Numbered from the stretch's first letter, positions 1 to 8,683 are shown. The stretch: 64,000 nt of DNA from JBAXQQ01 sp037131695 (GCA_964638715.1 CAZWZF010000007.1:1-64000), one strand, 5' to 3'. The notes: generated by a model not told the origin, from the letters alone. Program-made: numbers and translations.

Positions 1-22
1 ATTAATAATTGACTACGCAATT

Positions 23-59
23 AACGCCTTCGGTAGAAATACCGGGGGCGTTTTTTTTT
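23..59 (+). terminator. Rho-independent terminator of an upstream gene
   Basis: A stem (aacgcc with ggcgtt, extended by ttcggta/taccggg) with a GAAA loop is followed by a run of nine T. It should end a plus-strand gene lying left of the window. Confidence 0.8.
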
Positions 60-127
60 GATTAGGAAAGGAAAATGAATTTCAGGAAGTTGAGAAAGGT
101 TTTTATTATAAGTTATTTAAAATTGAT

Positions 128-254
128 AGTCACCGTTTGGAACTGGGCGGGAGCCCGGCTGATTTCCTTGAATCTACCATTTTAACCACTTGCCAATCAG
201 GAGATAGGCGTTCCCGGGGATAGCCGGGCTCTCGCCCTGTTCCAAACGGTGACT
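128..254. repeat. Interspersed palindromic repeat family A, copy 1 (complete)
   Basis: The ends are inverted copies of each other: agtcaccgtttggaac at the left and gttccaaacggtgact at the right, each continuing into a G+C-rich arm (gggcgggagcccggct / agccgggctctcgccc). The centre holds a conserved stretch with ccacttgccaatcagg. Related copies lie at 15805-15895, 42561-42667 and 61433-61577, always between genes. No coding capacity; it resembles a REP/MITE-type element. Confidence 0.85.
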
Positions 255-445
255 GTATCTTTCAAAATAAATCTGAATTATAAACAACATAACACCAATA
301 TATCTATTATTTTTCATGATTTTTATAGCTAAATTTTAAAAATCTGCAAATGCTGAACTCATTCCTACCGCTCTCCCCTTTCATTGTTGGTATTCTTTAT
401 GATAATATATACAAACAATGTATGTAACCCGTTAGGAGGGATGGC
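255..445. other. AT-rich leader region, no gene seen
   Basis: This stretch between repeat copy 1 and the first gene is very AT-rich and holds no convincing reading frame. A -10-like gataat (401-406) is present but no well-spaced -35 was found. A good ribosome-binding site (taggaggg, 433-440) sits just before the ATG at 446. Confidence 0.4.
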
Positions 446-1384
446 ATGCGACTGATTTTGTTGCTGCTGGTATTGTTATCAATCGGTATATCAGCATATT
501 CATTACCGCAAGTTACTGTGTTTAACAAAAATGAAAGACCTACTTATTCTCAAGAGAATTTATCAGGTGTAATTATTGATTGGGAAAAAGGCAAGTTATA
601 TGTAACGGTTGAAGGCAAATGCCCGATATCGCAAATCGGCACGGCGGCAAAAAATATTGCGCGCGCAGACGCGATACGACAAGCTTACGATGCGATGCAC
701 CATGCGGTCGGAGAATTGCCGCTCACCAGTTATGCTACTTACAGCGTCGAAGTATTCACCGAAAACTCCTCAAATGATTTGCTGGAGCAGTTGATGCAGA
801 AATCGATGGACCCGGTGGTGGAAAAATGGACATTTGAAACCAGAACCATGGCGGTAACATTCGTAATTCAAATGTATGGAAAAACATCGCTGAACGATGT
901 AGCCGGCCGCTCCCTGGCAAACATGCAGCGCCTGCGAGATAAGGACATATCTTTAACCACCCAAAGCACTATAAAGAAAGTCGCTGTTAAAAAAGAAATT
1001 GAAAATAAACCCGGACCATATACCGGTGTAATCTTCGACTGCACCGGCATTGATTATTCGCCGACTTTTTTGCCGCGATTGATTGCTGATAATGGACAAT
1101 GCCTGTGGGGTGTTGATAATATAAATCCCATCGACGTTTCTGATAACGCGCTGGTACGCTATTTTGATAACGCAAAAAATGCGATAGCAAGTGGTCGGGT
1201 TGGCGCTAATCCGCTGGTGATTCGACCGATAGCTATTGGTGGCGTTAACCAGTGCGATATGGTACTATCTGACACCGACAATGACGCCTTAATATTCGCT
1301 GATTCAAAAGCTAAGTTCTTATCGAAATTTGCTGTAGCAATAGTGCTGGGCAATGGCAAATCATTAATTCGAAAGGATAAATGA
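446..1384 (+). CDS. Secreted LPP20-like protein (first of a tandem pair)
   Basis: The product starts with a clear signal peptide (residues 1-19, a Leu/Ile-rich core ending ISAYS) and has no lipobox cysteine, so it is probably periplasmic. Residues about 60-160 contain an Ala/Arg-rich helix followed by a beta stretch, as in LPP20-type proteins. The C-terminal part (about 192-300) begins GPYTGVIFDCTGIDYSPTFL and continues with a GANPLVIRP block, a pattern I associate with LPP20/FlgP-like envelope proteins. The next gene has the same architecture and lies 13 bp downstream, so the two are tandem paralogues in one transcript. The start is supported by the Shine-Dalgarno taggaggg. The exact role is unknown. 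Confidence 0.7.
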   Translation: MRLILLLLVLLSIGISAYSLPQVTVFNKNERPTYSQENLSGVIIDWEKGKLYVTVEGKCPISQIGTAAKNIARADAIRQAYDAMHHAVGELPLTSYATYSVEVFTENSSNDLLEQLMQKSMDPVVEKWTFETRTMAVTFVIQMYGKTSLNDVAGRSLANMQRLRDKDISLTTQSTIKKVAVKKEIENKPGPYTGVIFDCTGIDYSPTFLPRLIADNGQCLWGVDNINPIDVSDNALVRYFDNAKNAIASGRVGANPLVIRPIAIGGVNQCDMVLSDTDNDALIFADSKAKFLSKFAVAIVLGNGKSLIRKDK

Positions 1385-1397
1385 GGATTTCTCTGAA

Positions 1398-2282
1398 ATG
1401 AAATATTTATACCTGCTGATAACACTTATTATATCTTTACCGGCATTCGCAATAGAAAAAACTGTGCCAGACATTGCCGTTATACCACTGCCCACCGGGG
1501 TTATTATAACTACGGATTGCGCAAATGCCCGCACAAACTGGGCGGCTGAACGCATCGAAGCGGCAGGCGTAAGTTATATCACCAGCTTTGACAAATATTC
1601 GGTAATTATCGCCCGCAAGGCAGCGTACCAGGTGATGAGAAATGAGATGAAAAATATCATCCCCACCATTGCCGTTGATGCTGAAAAGAAGATTTCCGAT
1701 GCGGTAAAAAATTCAGACGATATTGTAATTAAAATGGTTGACCAGGTGAAGATAATAGCTGATTACCCCGACAAAAAAAACAAACGCTATGTCATCGTCG
1801 GCGTGCTGCCTATATTTGGCGAGAATGGTTTGACCGCGTTGGCATATAATGTCACCGGAAACAAAGTATCCGCAATTACCGCGAAAGATATCACTTTTAC
1901 CTCTGTTATACCACACGGGCATACCCCGCAATTGGCAGATGGACCCTATACCGGCATTATCATCAATAATGACACCGCCCAGGTAAAACCTTCACTGCTG
2001 CCGCGTATGCTGCGTTTTGACGGCAAAGAGGTTTGGAACCCCAACGATATAGCGTTAGACAAAGCGGCATCCGGTCCCATTCGCTATTCCCGCAATTTAA
2101 GAACCGCTATCGACAGCAACATCGCCGGCACCAACCCGCTAATCCTCGAATCCGTCGGCAATTATGGCGGCTACTATCCGGTATTCAACGTAGACGACAT
2201 CATATTCATGCATCAATTGAAAGAAGAAGACGACGAACTTTTCTCATTCCTGCCATTTATCTTCACGATGGGGATGAAGTAG
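1398..2282 (+). CDS. Secreted LPP20-like protein (second of a tandem pair)
   Basis: It has a signal peptide of about 18 residues ending PAFA, then an Ala-rich helical segment and a C-terminal module starting GPYTGIIINNDTAQVKPSLLP with TNPLILESVG near the end. These blocks match those of the upstream gene in order and spacing, but the rest has diverged strongly, so the duplication is old. No lipobox is present. An envelope role is likely, the precise function is not known. The gene is followed by a short tandem repeat and a nested mobile-element region. Confidence 0.7.
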   Translation: MKYLYLLITLIISLPAFAIEKTVPDIAVIPLPTGVIITTDCANARTNWAAERIEAAGVSYITSFDKYSVIIARKAAYQVMRNEMKNIIPTIAVDAEKKISDAVKNSDDIVIKMVDQVKIIADYPDKKNKRYVIVGVLPIFGENGLTALAYNVTGNKVSAITAKDITFTSVIPHGHTPQLADGPYTGIIINNDTAQVKPSLLPRMLRFDGKEVWNPNDIALDKAASGPIRYSRNLRTAIDSNIAGTNPLILESVGNYGGYYPVFNVDDIIFMHQLKEEDDELFSFLPFIFTMGMK

Positions 2283-2283
2283 G

Positions 2284-2341
2284 GGAAGAGAGAAGAGAGA
2301 AGAGTGAAGAGTGAAGAGGGAAGAGTGAAGAGTGAAGAGGG
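2284..2341. repeat. Short tandem repeat, gaagagt/gaagagg units
   Basis: About eight units of a purine-only 7-mer (gaagagt, gaagagg, gaagaga) follow the stop codon of the preceding gene. A shorter trace of the same sequence is seen at 57436-57452. It is probably a slippage-prone microsatellite. Confidence 0.7.
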
Positions 2342-2395
2342 AAATTTTGAGAATTGGGGGGTGGTCTTCGACGATATGAAATTTTCAATTTTACA

Positions 2396-2860
2396 GGCAA
2401 TTGTAAAACCTATGTTTTCAAATGTTTATGTTGCAGGTTCGTGGTAGTCGAAAACCACCCCGACCTTCGGCCACCCCTCCTTGGCAAGCTGTGCTTTATA
2501 CACATCTTTCGAAAATATATAGAAAAAGTCATGGATGGTATATATTTTAGATTTTTAAGTGAAAAATATCTGATAAATGGTAGGGGAGATGTCCTCATCT
2601 CCCGCGACAGTGTCTTTATTATAAAAAATAATGGTTTATAGCGACAGAATCAAGTTAAAAACACCACACCACTTGGGAAAATCTGTCGCTATTTCGCCTT
2701 ATTTCATCATTATTCCGGTTCATCGCGGGAATTGGGGACAATTCCCCTACCTTGCCATCCAACATTTTATTTAAAAGATGTGTATAAAGCACATCCTTGC
2801 CAAGGAGGGGGCAGGGGGTGGTTGGGTTGATTATATATTTAGTATGGTTTTGCAAAAGCC
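2396..2860. mobile_element. MITE-like element family B, interrupted by a nested element
   Basis: The outer ends (ttgtaaaacctatg near 2401 and tatggttttgcaaaa near 2843) are imperfect inverted repeats. They match the ends of the intact copy at 46951-47182. Inside, the family's palindrome cctccttggcaag / cttgccaaggagg is split, its halves lying at 2477-2488 and 2794-2807. The interruption is a separate element with its own perfect terminal repeats. No transposase is encoded; the open frames here are spurious. Confidence 0.75.
2491..2792. mobile_element. Nested MITE-like element with perfect 19-bp terminal inverted repeats
   Basis: The ends gtgctttatacacatcttt (2491-2509) and aaagatgtgtataaagcac (2774-2792) are exact reverse complements. 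Within lie two further inverted pairs: a ggtaggggaga...ctcccgcga block (about 2579-2607) against cgcgggaattgggg...cccctacc (about 2724-2751), and atagcgacaga (2639) against tctgtcgctat (2682). The whole 302 bp can fold into one long hairpin. It sits exactly in the centre of the palindrome of the surrounding family B element. Confidence 0.8.
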
Positions 2861-2905
2861 TCTTTAAATCATGACTTTTTTTGTTCGGATTTGGTTGCTA
2901 ACTCC

Positions 2906-3358
2906 CTAAATCTCCAACGTCTTAATTTCGCCCTTGCCCAGCAGGTCTTCGTAATCAAAAAGCTGGTTTTCTGCCATCCATTCGGTGAATGTTTTGCGGG
3001 GCATCATTCGGTAGATATCAAAGGCGCGGTGCATGTCCATATCTTGCGGAGCCATACCGGTGGGACAAGGCAATTGCTGGACGCGGCCGAATACCCGACA
3101 GATTAGCGGACGCGCGGGGTAGATGCTGCACAGCATGGTGTGAGAGTCTATGAATGGGCAGGCGTTATAATAAATTTCCTCGAACCAGTGAAGTTTTTTT
3201 TCTTCATTCAGCACCCGCAGTATAAATGTGCGGTCGGCACTGCGCAATTCGTCAATAATTCGCCAAAACTCTAATTCGTTCATCTTTATTCCGGCGGTAC
3301 AGCGCATGGCACATTCGGTACAGCCGTTGCAGGGATCCACATTTTCTTCTTCACTCAC
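2906..3358 (-). CDS. YkgJ-type cysteine-cluster protein
   Basis: A 150-residue protein with the CxxCxxC...C set near the N-terminus (CNGCTECAMRC, residues 10-20) and the second signature CPF(I)D...CSIYPARPLICRVFG in the middle. These are the paired motifs of the YkgJ / zinc- or iron-chelating family (UPF0153), whose members bind a metal or Fe-S centre; substrates are mostly unknown. The start overlaps the end of the upstream thioesterase by 8 bp, so both are co-transcribed from the minus strand. Length is normal for the family. Confidence 0.85.
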   Translation of the reverse strand: MSEEENVDPCNGCTECAMRCTAGIKMNELEFWRIIDELRSADRTFILRVLNEEKKLHWFEEIYYNACPFIDSHTMLCSIYPARPLICRVFGRVQQLPCPTGMAPQDMDMHRAFDIYRMMPRKTFTEWMAENQLFDYEDLLGKGEIKTLEI

Positions 3359-3896
3359 CGCAAACCGCCTCGCATTTTCCGCTGCGCGCCAGTTGTTTCA
3401 ACTTGCGCTGTTTCGCCTCTTCAAATCTTCGTTTATCGTTATCATCTTCTATAATAAGGCGGGGAATCTGGGTCGGTTTGCCGTCCTGATCAATGCCAAC
3501 CATAGTGAGATATGCCGATCCCACATGCTCTATTACGCCGGTGACCATCTTCTCGGTTTCTATGCGCACCCCGACTATCATACTGGTGTTGCCGACATAA
3601 TTAACCGACGCTTTCACCGTGATAACATCGCCAATGTGAATGGCGCGCAGCAAGGTTAACTCCTCGACACACACCGTCACCACCGCACAGCGGGCATGGC
3701 GGATAGCGGCGCAATATGCCGCCTGGTCGACCAGACCCATCACGGTTCCGCCGTAAACAACGCCATAATGGTTGCTGTCCCGCGGCAAAGCGACTACCGA
3801 TATGGTAGAGCGGGTGTTGGACACTGGTTTTGCCGGTATATTATTTTCAGTCATCATCTCTTCTTCTTTATCATCAGCAATTGCTATCGCATCCAT
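3351..3896 (-). CDS. Acyl-CoA thioesterase, hotdog fold
   Basis: The core (residues about 25-150) is a single hotdog domain of the acyl-CoA hydrolase type: NHYGVVYGGTVMGLVDQAAY is the typical N-x-x-G-x-x-x-G-G segment with the catalytic Asn/Asp region, and a VNYVGNTSMIVGVRIE strand follows. Such enzymes cleave acyl-CoA to free acid and CoA in the cytoplasm. The 14 residues before the MM at positions 14-15 are acidic and poorly supported: an aagaagaag Shine-Dalgarno lies just upstream of that internal start (3857), which may be the real one. The C-terminus is a charged helix. Co-transcribed with the YkgJ-type gene. Confidence 0.85.
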   Translation of the reverse strand: MDAIAIADDKEEEMMTENNIPAKPVSNTRSTISVVALPRDSNHYGVVYGGTVMGLVDQAAYCAAIRHARCAVVTVCVEELTLLRAIHIGDVITVKASVNYVGNTSMIVGVRIETEKMVTGVIEHVGSAYLTMVGIDQDGKPTQIPRLIIEDDNDKRRFEEAKQRKLKQLARSGKCEAVCGE

Positions 3897-3969
3897 TATA
3901 CTTGATTTTCTCTGATTTTTGTAGAATGGTTGATGATGACATGAGTTTGCATTTTGCTAATTATTTTTT

Positions 3970-4251
3970 ACATCGATTAATAGGATAGAAAAGATTTAAT
4001 GTTTTTTGAGATGCAAGAACTTCGATGATATTTAATGCGGGATTCATTCCACAACCCAATTTATTTAACCACAAAGAACGCAAAGAGCACAAAAGAATTT
4101 TTATTATATTATTCTTTTACGTTCCTTGAGTTCCTTCGCGGTGAATATCTTGTTATTACATTAAATTACAAATAACTTGTTTTATTTCAACGTATTTAAG
4201 GTTTAAGGTATTAATTACTTAATTAATCTTTTAAATCCTATTAATCGATGT
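3970..4251. mobile_element. MITE-like element with about 30-bp terminal inverted repeats
   Basis: The ends acatcgattaataggat (3970-3986, continuing to 4000) and the reverse complement ending atcctattaatcgatgt (4235-4251) match over about 30 bp with few differences. Inside, 4067-4142 is an imperfect palindrome of the 'accacaaagaacgcaaag' type that is scattered in many bacterial genomes. No reading frame is present. It accounts for most of the gap between the thioesterase and slipin genes. Confidence 0.75.
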
Positions 4252-4297
4252 GAAACTTAAAATCTTCTAAAATGAACTGTTTCTAATGATGGCATTA

Positions 4298-4363
4298 TTA
4301 AAAGAGAGCCGCACTACGTGCGGCTCTACAAAATCACATTTTAAGACGCAAAATATTGCGTCT
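4298..4363 (-). terminator. Two hairpins downstream of the slipin gene
   Basis: Palindromes agagccgcac/gtgcggctct (4305-4327) and agacgca/tgcgtct (4344-4363) lie directly after the minus-strand slipin gene. Read on the minus strand the first is followed by ctcttttaata, so it can act as a terminator. The same type of short palindrome (gtagagacgca) recurs at 57488. Confidence 0.6.
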
Positions 4364-5323
4364 CTACTTTTCTGTCTCCACTGGTTTTACGTTATCTACC
4401 ATCTTTTGAATGGCTTCGGGGCTGAGGTTGGAAATGGTTTTTGCCATTTCTACCCATTCCATCGGGAATAATACTATGGTGTTGGATGGGCTGGCTCCCA
4501 AGCCGTCGATGGTTTGCAAGCCGCGCAGTTGCATGGCGCCGGCGTCTTGCGACATGGTTTTGGCTGCTGCTGCCAGGTTTACGGCGGCGTCGCGGTCGCC
4601 TTCGGCCTTGGTGATGGTGGCGCGTTTCTCGCGTTCGGCGGATGCCTGACGGGACATCATGCGTTTCAGGTCTTCCGGCAATTCGATATCCAGGAGGCGA
4701 ATGCTGTCTACCCGCAGGCCCCAAATCTTCACGTGTTCGTCAACAACCGACCCGATGTGGTTTTGTATCTGTTCTCTTTCAGACAGCAGTTCGTCGAGGG
4801 TCATGCCGCCGACGATATCGCGAAGGGCAGCCTGGGCATATTGCGAAATGGCGAATTGGAAGTCCTGAATGGCGGTAACCGCTCTTTCCGCATCGGTGAC
4901 GATGTAGAACAACGCGCCGTCAATTTGCGCCGGCACGTTGTCGCGGGTGATAACCTTCTGGCTGGGGACATTCAGTACCAGGGTACGAGTGTCGATAAAG
5001 CGCACGAAATCGAGGAACGGAACGATGTAGATCAACCCCGGGCCTTTCACCGCGTGAAAGGCGCCCAGGCGCAATACCACTCCTCTTTCCCACTGTGCCG
5101 CAACCCGCATGCCACCAATGATAATCTTCAGCACTATGCCGCTCAATACCATTTTGATGATAAACGGCCAATCAATACCTTCAGCATAAAATATTATGCC
5201 GAGAATTATCATCGGGATGAGCCAGATGATGAAACGCAAAGGCCCGCCCAGTGAAGAGTGGGTATTCGATGGTTCGGCGAAACTCTTCATCGGCATCGAT
5301 GGAAGCATGTACTGGTTTGACAT
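4364..5323 (-). CDS. Slipin (SPFH/band 7 membrane protein)
   Basis: Two closely spaced hydrophobic segments (residues about 29-48 and 53-68) are followed by the SPFH domain (about 70-240): ERGVVLRLGAF, KGPGLIYIVPFLD and DTRTLVLNVPSQKVITRDNV are stomatin/slipin signatures, and ELPEDLKRMMSRQASAEREKRA begins the coiled-coil Ala/Glu-rich tail. The C-terminal block (ASPSNTIVLFPMEW) is also typical. Slipins form membrane-attached oligomers and often act with an NfeD protein; none is adjacent here. A good aaggag site supports the ATG. Confidence 0.9.
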   Translation of the reverse strand: MSNQYMLPSMPMKSFAEPSNTHSSLGGPLRFIIWLIPMIILGIIFYAEGIDWPFIIKMVLSGIVLKIIIGGMRVAAQWERGVVLRLGAFHAVKGPGLIYIVPFLDFVRFIDTRTLVLNVPSQKVITRDNVPAQIDGALFYIVTDAERAVTAIQDFQFAISQYAQAALRDIVGGMTLDELLSEREQIQNHIGSVVDEHVKIWGLRVDSIRLLDIELPEDLKRMMSRQASAEREKRATITKAEGDRDAAVNLAAAAKTMSQDAGAMQLRGLQTIDGLGASPSNTIVLFPMEWVEMAKTISNLSPEAIQKMVDNVKPVETEK

Positions 5324-5429
5324 GTGAAACTCCTTGTGAAACTTTGTTTCTAATTTAAAAGGATTTTACACCATTTTCGGCTAAAAAACAATTGGTAATT
5401 ATTATTTTTACCATAATTAAGGAAAATTA

Positions 5430-6464
5430 ATGTCTATTAAGAAACTATCAACTGTAGTTCATGCCCGCGCGGGCTTGCTGGGCAATCCATCCGACGGCTA
5501 TTTTGGCAAGACTATATCTTGTCTCATCAGCAATTTTTTCGCCCAGATAACCTTGAAGGAAAGCGAGATTATTGAACTGCTGCCGCACCCCAGTTATGAC
5601 CCGATGGATTTCCCCAACCTGGGCACATTGGCAAAGACAATTGATAAACAGGGATACTACGGCGGATTGCGCATAATGCTGGCATCGTGTAAACGTTTTT
5701 ACCAGATTTGCACCGAACGCGGCATTAAATTGGACGCACCGAATTTCACCGTACGGTATGAAACCACAATCCCCCGCGAAGTAGGCATGGCGGGCAGCAG
5801 CGCGATAGTAATCGCCATCTGGCGTTCCTTAATTAACTGGTACGGCGTTAGCGACCATTTCCAACAGACGACTTTTCCCCAACTTGCCCTTGATACCGAA
5901 CTCATCGAACTTGGCATCACCGCCGGCCTGCAGGACCGGGTAATTCAAACATACGGCGGTGTGATGTATATGGATTTTGACCGGAAATATTTAACCGAAC
6001 GCGGTTATGGCGAATACACCCGCATGCCGCAAAGCTGCATACCGCCGCTGTTTGTCGCTTATGTGCTTGACCCCAGCGAATCGGGTTTTATCCACAGCGA
6101 TGTTAAACGCCGGTGGAACGAAGGCGAAAAAGAAGTGCGCGACGCCATGATAACCTTCGCTTCATTTGCCGAGGATGGCCGCGAGGCAATGCTGAGCGGC
6201 GACTATGACGCGATACGCAAAATGCAAGGCAAGGCGTTCTCGCTGCGCCGCAAAATATTTGGCGACAGCGTGCTGGGCAAACACAACCTGCGCATGGTAG
6301 AGATAGTGGAATCATTCGGCCTGTGCGCCACCACCTGCGGATCAGGCGGAGCAATCGCCGGCGTGATGGCAGACCCGGAAAAACACGCCGCCATGGCAAA
6401 AGCACTTAATGATGAAGGATACCGCTGCATGACCGCAATCATCGGACCGGATTATGCGTGGTGA
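5430..6464 (+). CDS. GHMP kinase, glucuronokinase-like
   Basis: A 344-residue GHMP-superfamily kinase. Motif 1 is ARAGLLGNPSDGYFGKTIS, the ATP-binding Pro/Gly/Ser-rich motif 2 is PREVGMAGSSAIVIA (about residues 113-127), and motif 3 near the C-terminus is CATTCGSGGAIAGV. The 'GLLGNPSDGY' start is shared with glucuronokinase and related sugar-1-kinases. Because pectin-related genes fill the neighbourhood, phosphorylation of a uronic acid at C1 is a reasonable guess, but the sugar cannot be read from the sequence. It is divergent from the slipin gene and probably has its own promoter. Confidence 0.8.
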   Translation: MSIKKLSTVVHARAGLLGNPSDGYFGKTISCLISNFFAQITLKESEIIELLPHPSYDPMDFPNLGTLAKTIDKQGYYGGLRIMLASCKRFYQICTERGIKLDAPNFTVRYETTIPREVGMAGSSAIVIAIWRSLINWYGVSDHFQQTTFPQLALDTELIELGITAGLQDRVIQTYGGVMYMDFDRKYLTERGYGEYTRMPQSCIPPLFVAYVLDPSESGFIHSDVKRRWNEGEKEVRDAMITFASFAEDGREAMLSGDYDAIRKMQGKAFSLRRKIFGDSVLGKHNLRMVEIVESFGLCATTCGSGGAIAGVMADPEKHAAMAKALNDEGYRCMTAIIGPDYAW

Positions 6465-6472
6465 AGAAGAAC

Positions 6473-6590
6473 TTAGTCAGTTAGCAACTAAATCTGAACA
6501 AAAAAAGTCATGATTTTAAATTTGAAAATTTCATATCGTCGAAAACCACCCCCTGCCCCCTCCTTGCCAAAGAGGGGAGTTTAATTTTAT
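6473..6590. repeat. Remnant of MITE-like family B
   Basis: The stretch ttagcaac...gaacaaaaaaagtcatg followed by tttcatatcgtcgaaaacc and accccctgccccctccttgc repeats blocks found around 2370-2475 and, inverted, at 2840-2915. Only one side of the palindrome is complete. Confidence 0.6.
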
Positions 6591-6651
6591 TGCCTATTTT
6601 TGGTCACTGAAAACTGAAAACCGAAAACTTAACACCTACAAAAGGTTAAAT

Positions 6652-7668
6652 ATGAAAAATAAATCTGGTCGCTGGTGCAGTAATACTGCTTATGAATGGT
6701 ATAACGCAAGGCCATGGCTTGTCGGGGTAAATTATGTGCCAAGTTATGCCTGTAATACTACCGAATGGTGGCAGGATGGAGCTGATGATAGTGTCCTGAT
6801 TGACCGCGAGTTAGGTTGGGCTGAGGAAATTGGCTACAATACTATTCGTGTTTTTCTACAATACATAGTTTGGCGGGATAATCCTGATGGCTTCAAAAAA
6901 CGATTCTCCAAATTTCTGGATATTGCCGCGTCGCATCAACTATCTGTTATGCCGGTATTATTTGATGACTGCGCTTTTGGCCAGCCACTTCAACTTGATC
7001 CTTACCCGGGTAAACAGCGAGAACCTATTCCCGGCATGATTATGCCTTGTTGGACTCCCTCGCCAGGCAGAAAACTCGCGACAGATCCTGGCGAACAATC
7101 CTGGATTAAAAAATATGTGCAGGATATGCTGCAAAGTTTCGATAAAGATACTGTGGTGATGTGGGACCTTTATAATGAACCGATGAATGAAGCAGCGGTG
7201 GGAACCCCTGATTTCCTGCAGAATATTTTCAACTGGGCACGGGAATCTGAACCATCAAAACCAATCACCATCGGGGTGTGGAATGACAATCAATCAATAA
7301 ATGAACTGATAATCGCCAATTCCGATATCATAACATTTCATGCTTATACAGATGCCAGCGGGATGAAAAATAAAATTGCGGAAATGAAAACGCTTGGCTA
7401 TCCGCTAATCTGCACAGAGTGGATGGCACGGGTGACAGGAAGCAGTTTCGAGAAAGACCTTCCTATTTTTCAACAGGAAAACGTGGGTTGTTACCAGTGG
7501 GGATTAGTCAACGGGCGAACACAATGCCAATTCCCCTGGTCCAACAAACCCGGTGGTGTGGTAAACGAGACAACCGGCTGGTTCCATGACATTTTATACA
7601 CCGACGGTATTCCGTATCGGCAGGCAGAAATTGATGCTATAAAGAGGCTTTTGCAAAACCCGGTGTGA
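6652..7668 (+). CDS. Clan GH-A glycosidase, GH5-like
   Basis: A 338-residue single TIM barrel. The acid/base glutamate is E176 in LYNEP, after a beta-4 strand, and the nucleophile is probably E256 in CTEWMAR after beta-7; the spacing fits clan GH-A. The N-terminal WLVGVNYVPSYACNTTEWW block is found in GH5-like beta-xylanase/mannanase-type proteins. There is no signal peptide, so it should act in the cytoplasm on imported oligosaccharides. The last residues (RLLQNPV) are encoded by sequence matching the end of MITE family B, so the C-terminus may have been rewritten by an insertion. Confidence 0.8.
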   Translation: MKNKSGRWCSNTAYEWYNARPWLVGVNYVPSYACNTTEWWQDGADDSVLIDRELGWAEEIGYNTIRVFLQYIVWRDNPDGFKKRFSKFLDIAASHQLSVMPVLFDDCAFGQPLQLDPYPGKQREPIPGMIMPCWTPSPGRKLATDPGEQSWIKKYVQDMLQSFDKDTVVMWDLYNEPMNEAAVGTPDFLQNIFNWARESEPSKPITIGVWNDNQSINELIIANSDIITFHAYTDASGMKNKIAEMKTLGYPLICTEWMARVTGSSFEKDLPIFQQENVGCYQWGLVNGRTQCQFPWSNKPGGVVNETTGWFHDILYTDGIPYRQAEIDAIKRLLQNPV

Positions 7669-7706
7669 CAGACATCTTCCTGGCTTTGCCACTCGGTGTC
7701 AGTCAC
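7663..7706. repeat. Short palindromic repeat family C, copy 1
   Basis: The block gtgtgacagacatc...cggtgtcagtcac is nearly the reverse complement of 17511-17552; its two ends are inverted copies of each other. It directly follows the stop of the GH5-like gene. Confidence 0.6.
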
Positions 7707-7767
7707 TGAAAGTCGTTCTTGACCTGCTCAGTATTACCTGTAAAATTAATAAATAGAGGACATCATC

Positions 7768-8646
7768 ATGTTGAAACGCACTGATATTCATATCCGCGAC
7801 CCCTTTATATTGCCGCTGCCGGCGGAAGGCCGGTACCTGCTTTTTGGTACCACCGGAAAAAATGCCTGGTCGGGTCCGGGATTGGGGTTTGATTGTTACA
7901 GCAGCGCCGACCTGGAGAATTGGGAAGGACCGGTGGCGGCGTTTCGCGCGCCGGAAGGTTTCTGGTCCAACACCCAGTTCTGGGCGCCGGAATGTCATGA
8001 ATGGAAAGGCAGCTACTACCTGTTTGCAAGTTTCGCACTTGACGGCCATAACCGCGGCACGCAGATACTGATTGCCGACCAGCCGGAAGGCCCGTACCGC
8101 GTGCACAGTGACGGCCCGGTAACCCCGCGCGATTGGGAATCGCTGGACGGCACATTATACATTGATGACGCCGGCAAACCGTGGATTGTATTCTGCCACG
8201 AATGGCTGCAATGCGAGGACGGCGAAATATGCGCTATTCCGCTGAGCGATGACTTGCGCTGCCCCATCGGCGAGTCAACACTGCTCTTCAAGGCATCGGC
8301 GGCGGCATGGACAAAACCTTTTGAAAACAAAGACCATAAAAACAACCGCGTTACCGACGGCCCGTTCCTGTATCGCGGCACCGGCGGCCGCCTATTCATG
8401 TTGTGGTCCACCACCGGTAACGAGGGTTATGCCATGGGGTACACAGTATCCGAAAACGGCAGCATCCTCGGCCCCTGGCTGCAATCACCGGGACCCATTT
8501 ACAGCAAAGACGGCGGTCACGGCATGCTCTTCCACACCTTTGACGGCAAATTAATGATGACCCTGCATAAACCCAACAATAGTCCGGACGAACGCGCGAT
8601 GTGGATTGAAGTGGCGGAAGTTGATGGGAAACTGGTAGTTATCTAA
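7768..8646 (+). CDS. Glycoside hydrolase family 43 protein
   Basis: A 292-residue five-bladed propeller enzyme. IRDPFIL near the N-terminus supplies the catalytic base Asp, FWAPECHEW and SLDGTLYIDDAGKPWIVF are the usual GH43 blade motifs, and GGHGML marks the C-terminal blade. At the position where many GH43 enzymes have the Glu acid the protein reads VTDGPFLY, with Asp. Family members release arabinose or xylose from plant polysaccharides. No signal peptide is present, implying cytoplasmic action. A gagga site precedes the ATG. Confidence 0.85.
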   Translation: MLKRTDIHIRDPFILPLPAEGRYLLFGTTGKNAWSGPGLGFDCYSSADLENWEGPVAAFRAPEGFWSNTQFWAPECHEWKGSYYLFASFALDGHNRGTQILIADQPEGPYRVHSDGPVTPRDWESLDGTLYIDDAGKPWIVFCHEWLQCEDGEICAIPLSDDLRCPIGESTLLFKASAAAWTKPFENKDHKNNRVTDGPFLYRGTGGRLFMLWSTTGNEGYAMGYTVSENGSILGPWLQSPGPIYSKDGGHGMLFHTFDGKLMMTLHKPNNSPDERAMWIEVAEVDGKLVVI

Positions 8647-8683
8647 CTCTTCATCTAAATCCTGAATCATGGAGATAACACAC

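Noticed and set aside
2354..2855. Small open frames of 60-95 codons downstream of the LPP20-like pair
   Set aside because: They run through the inverted repeats of the nested elements and have no coding signals.
4514..5254. 246-codon open frame opposite the slipin gene
   Set aside because: It is the complement of a well-supported SPFH gene, has no ribosome site and encodes no recognisable motif.
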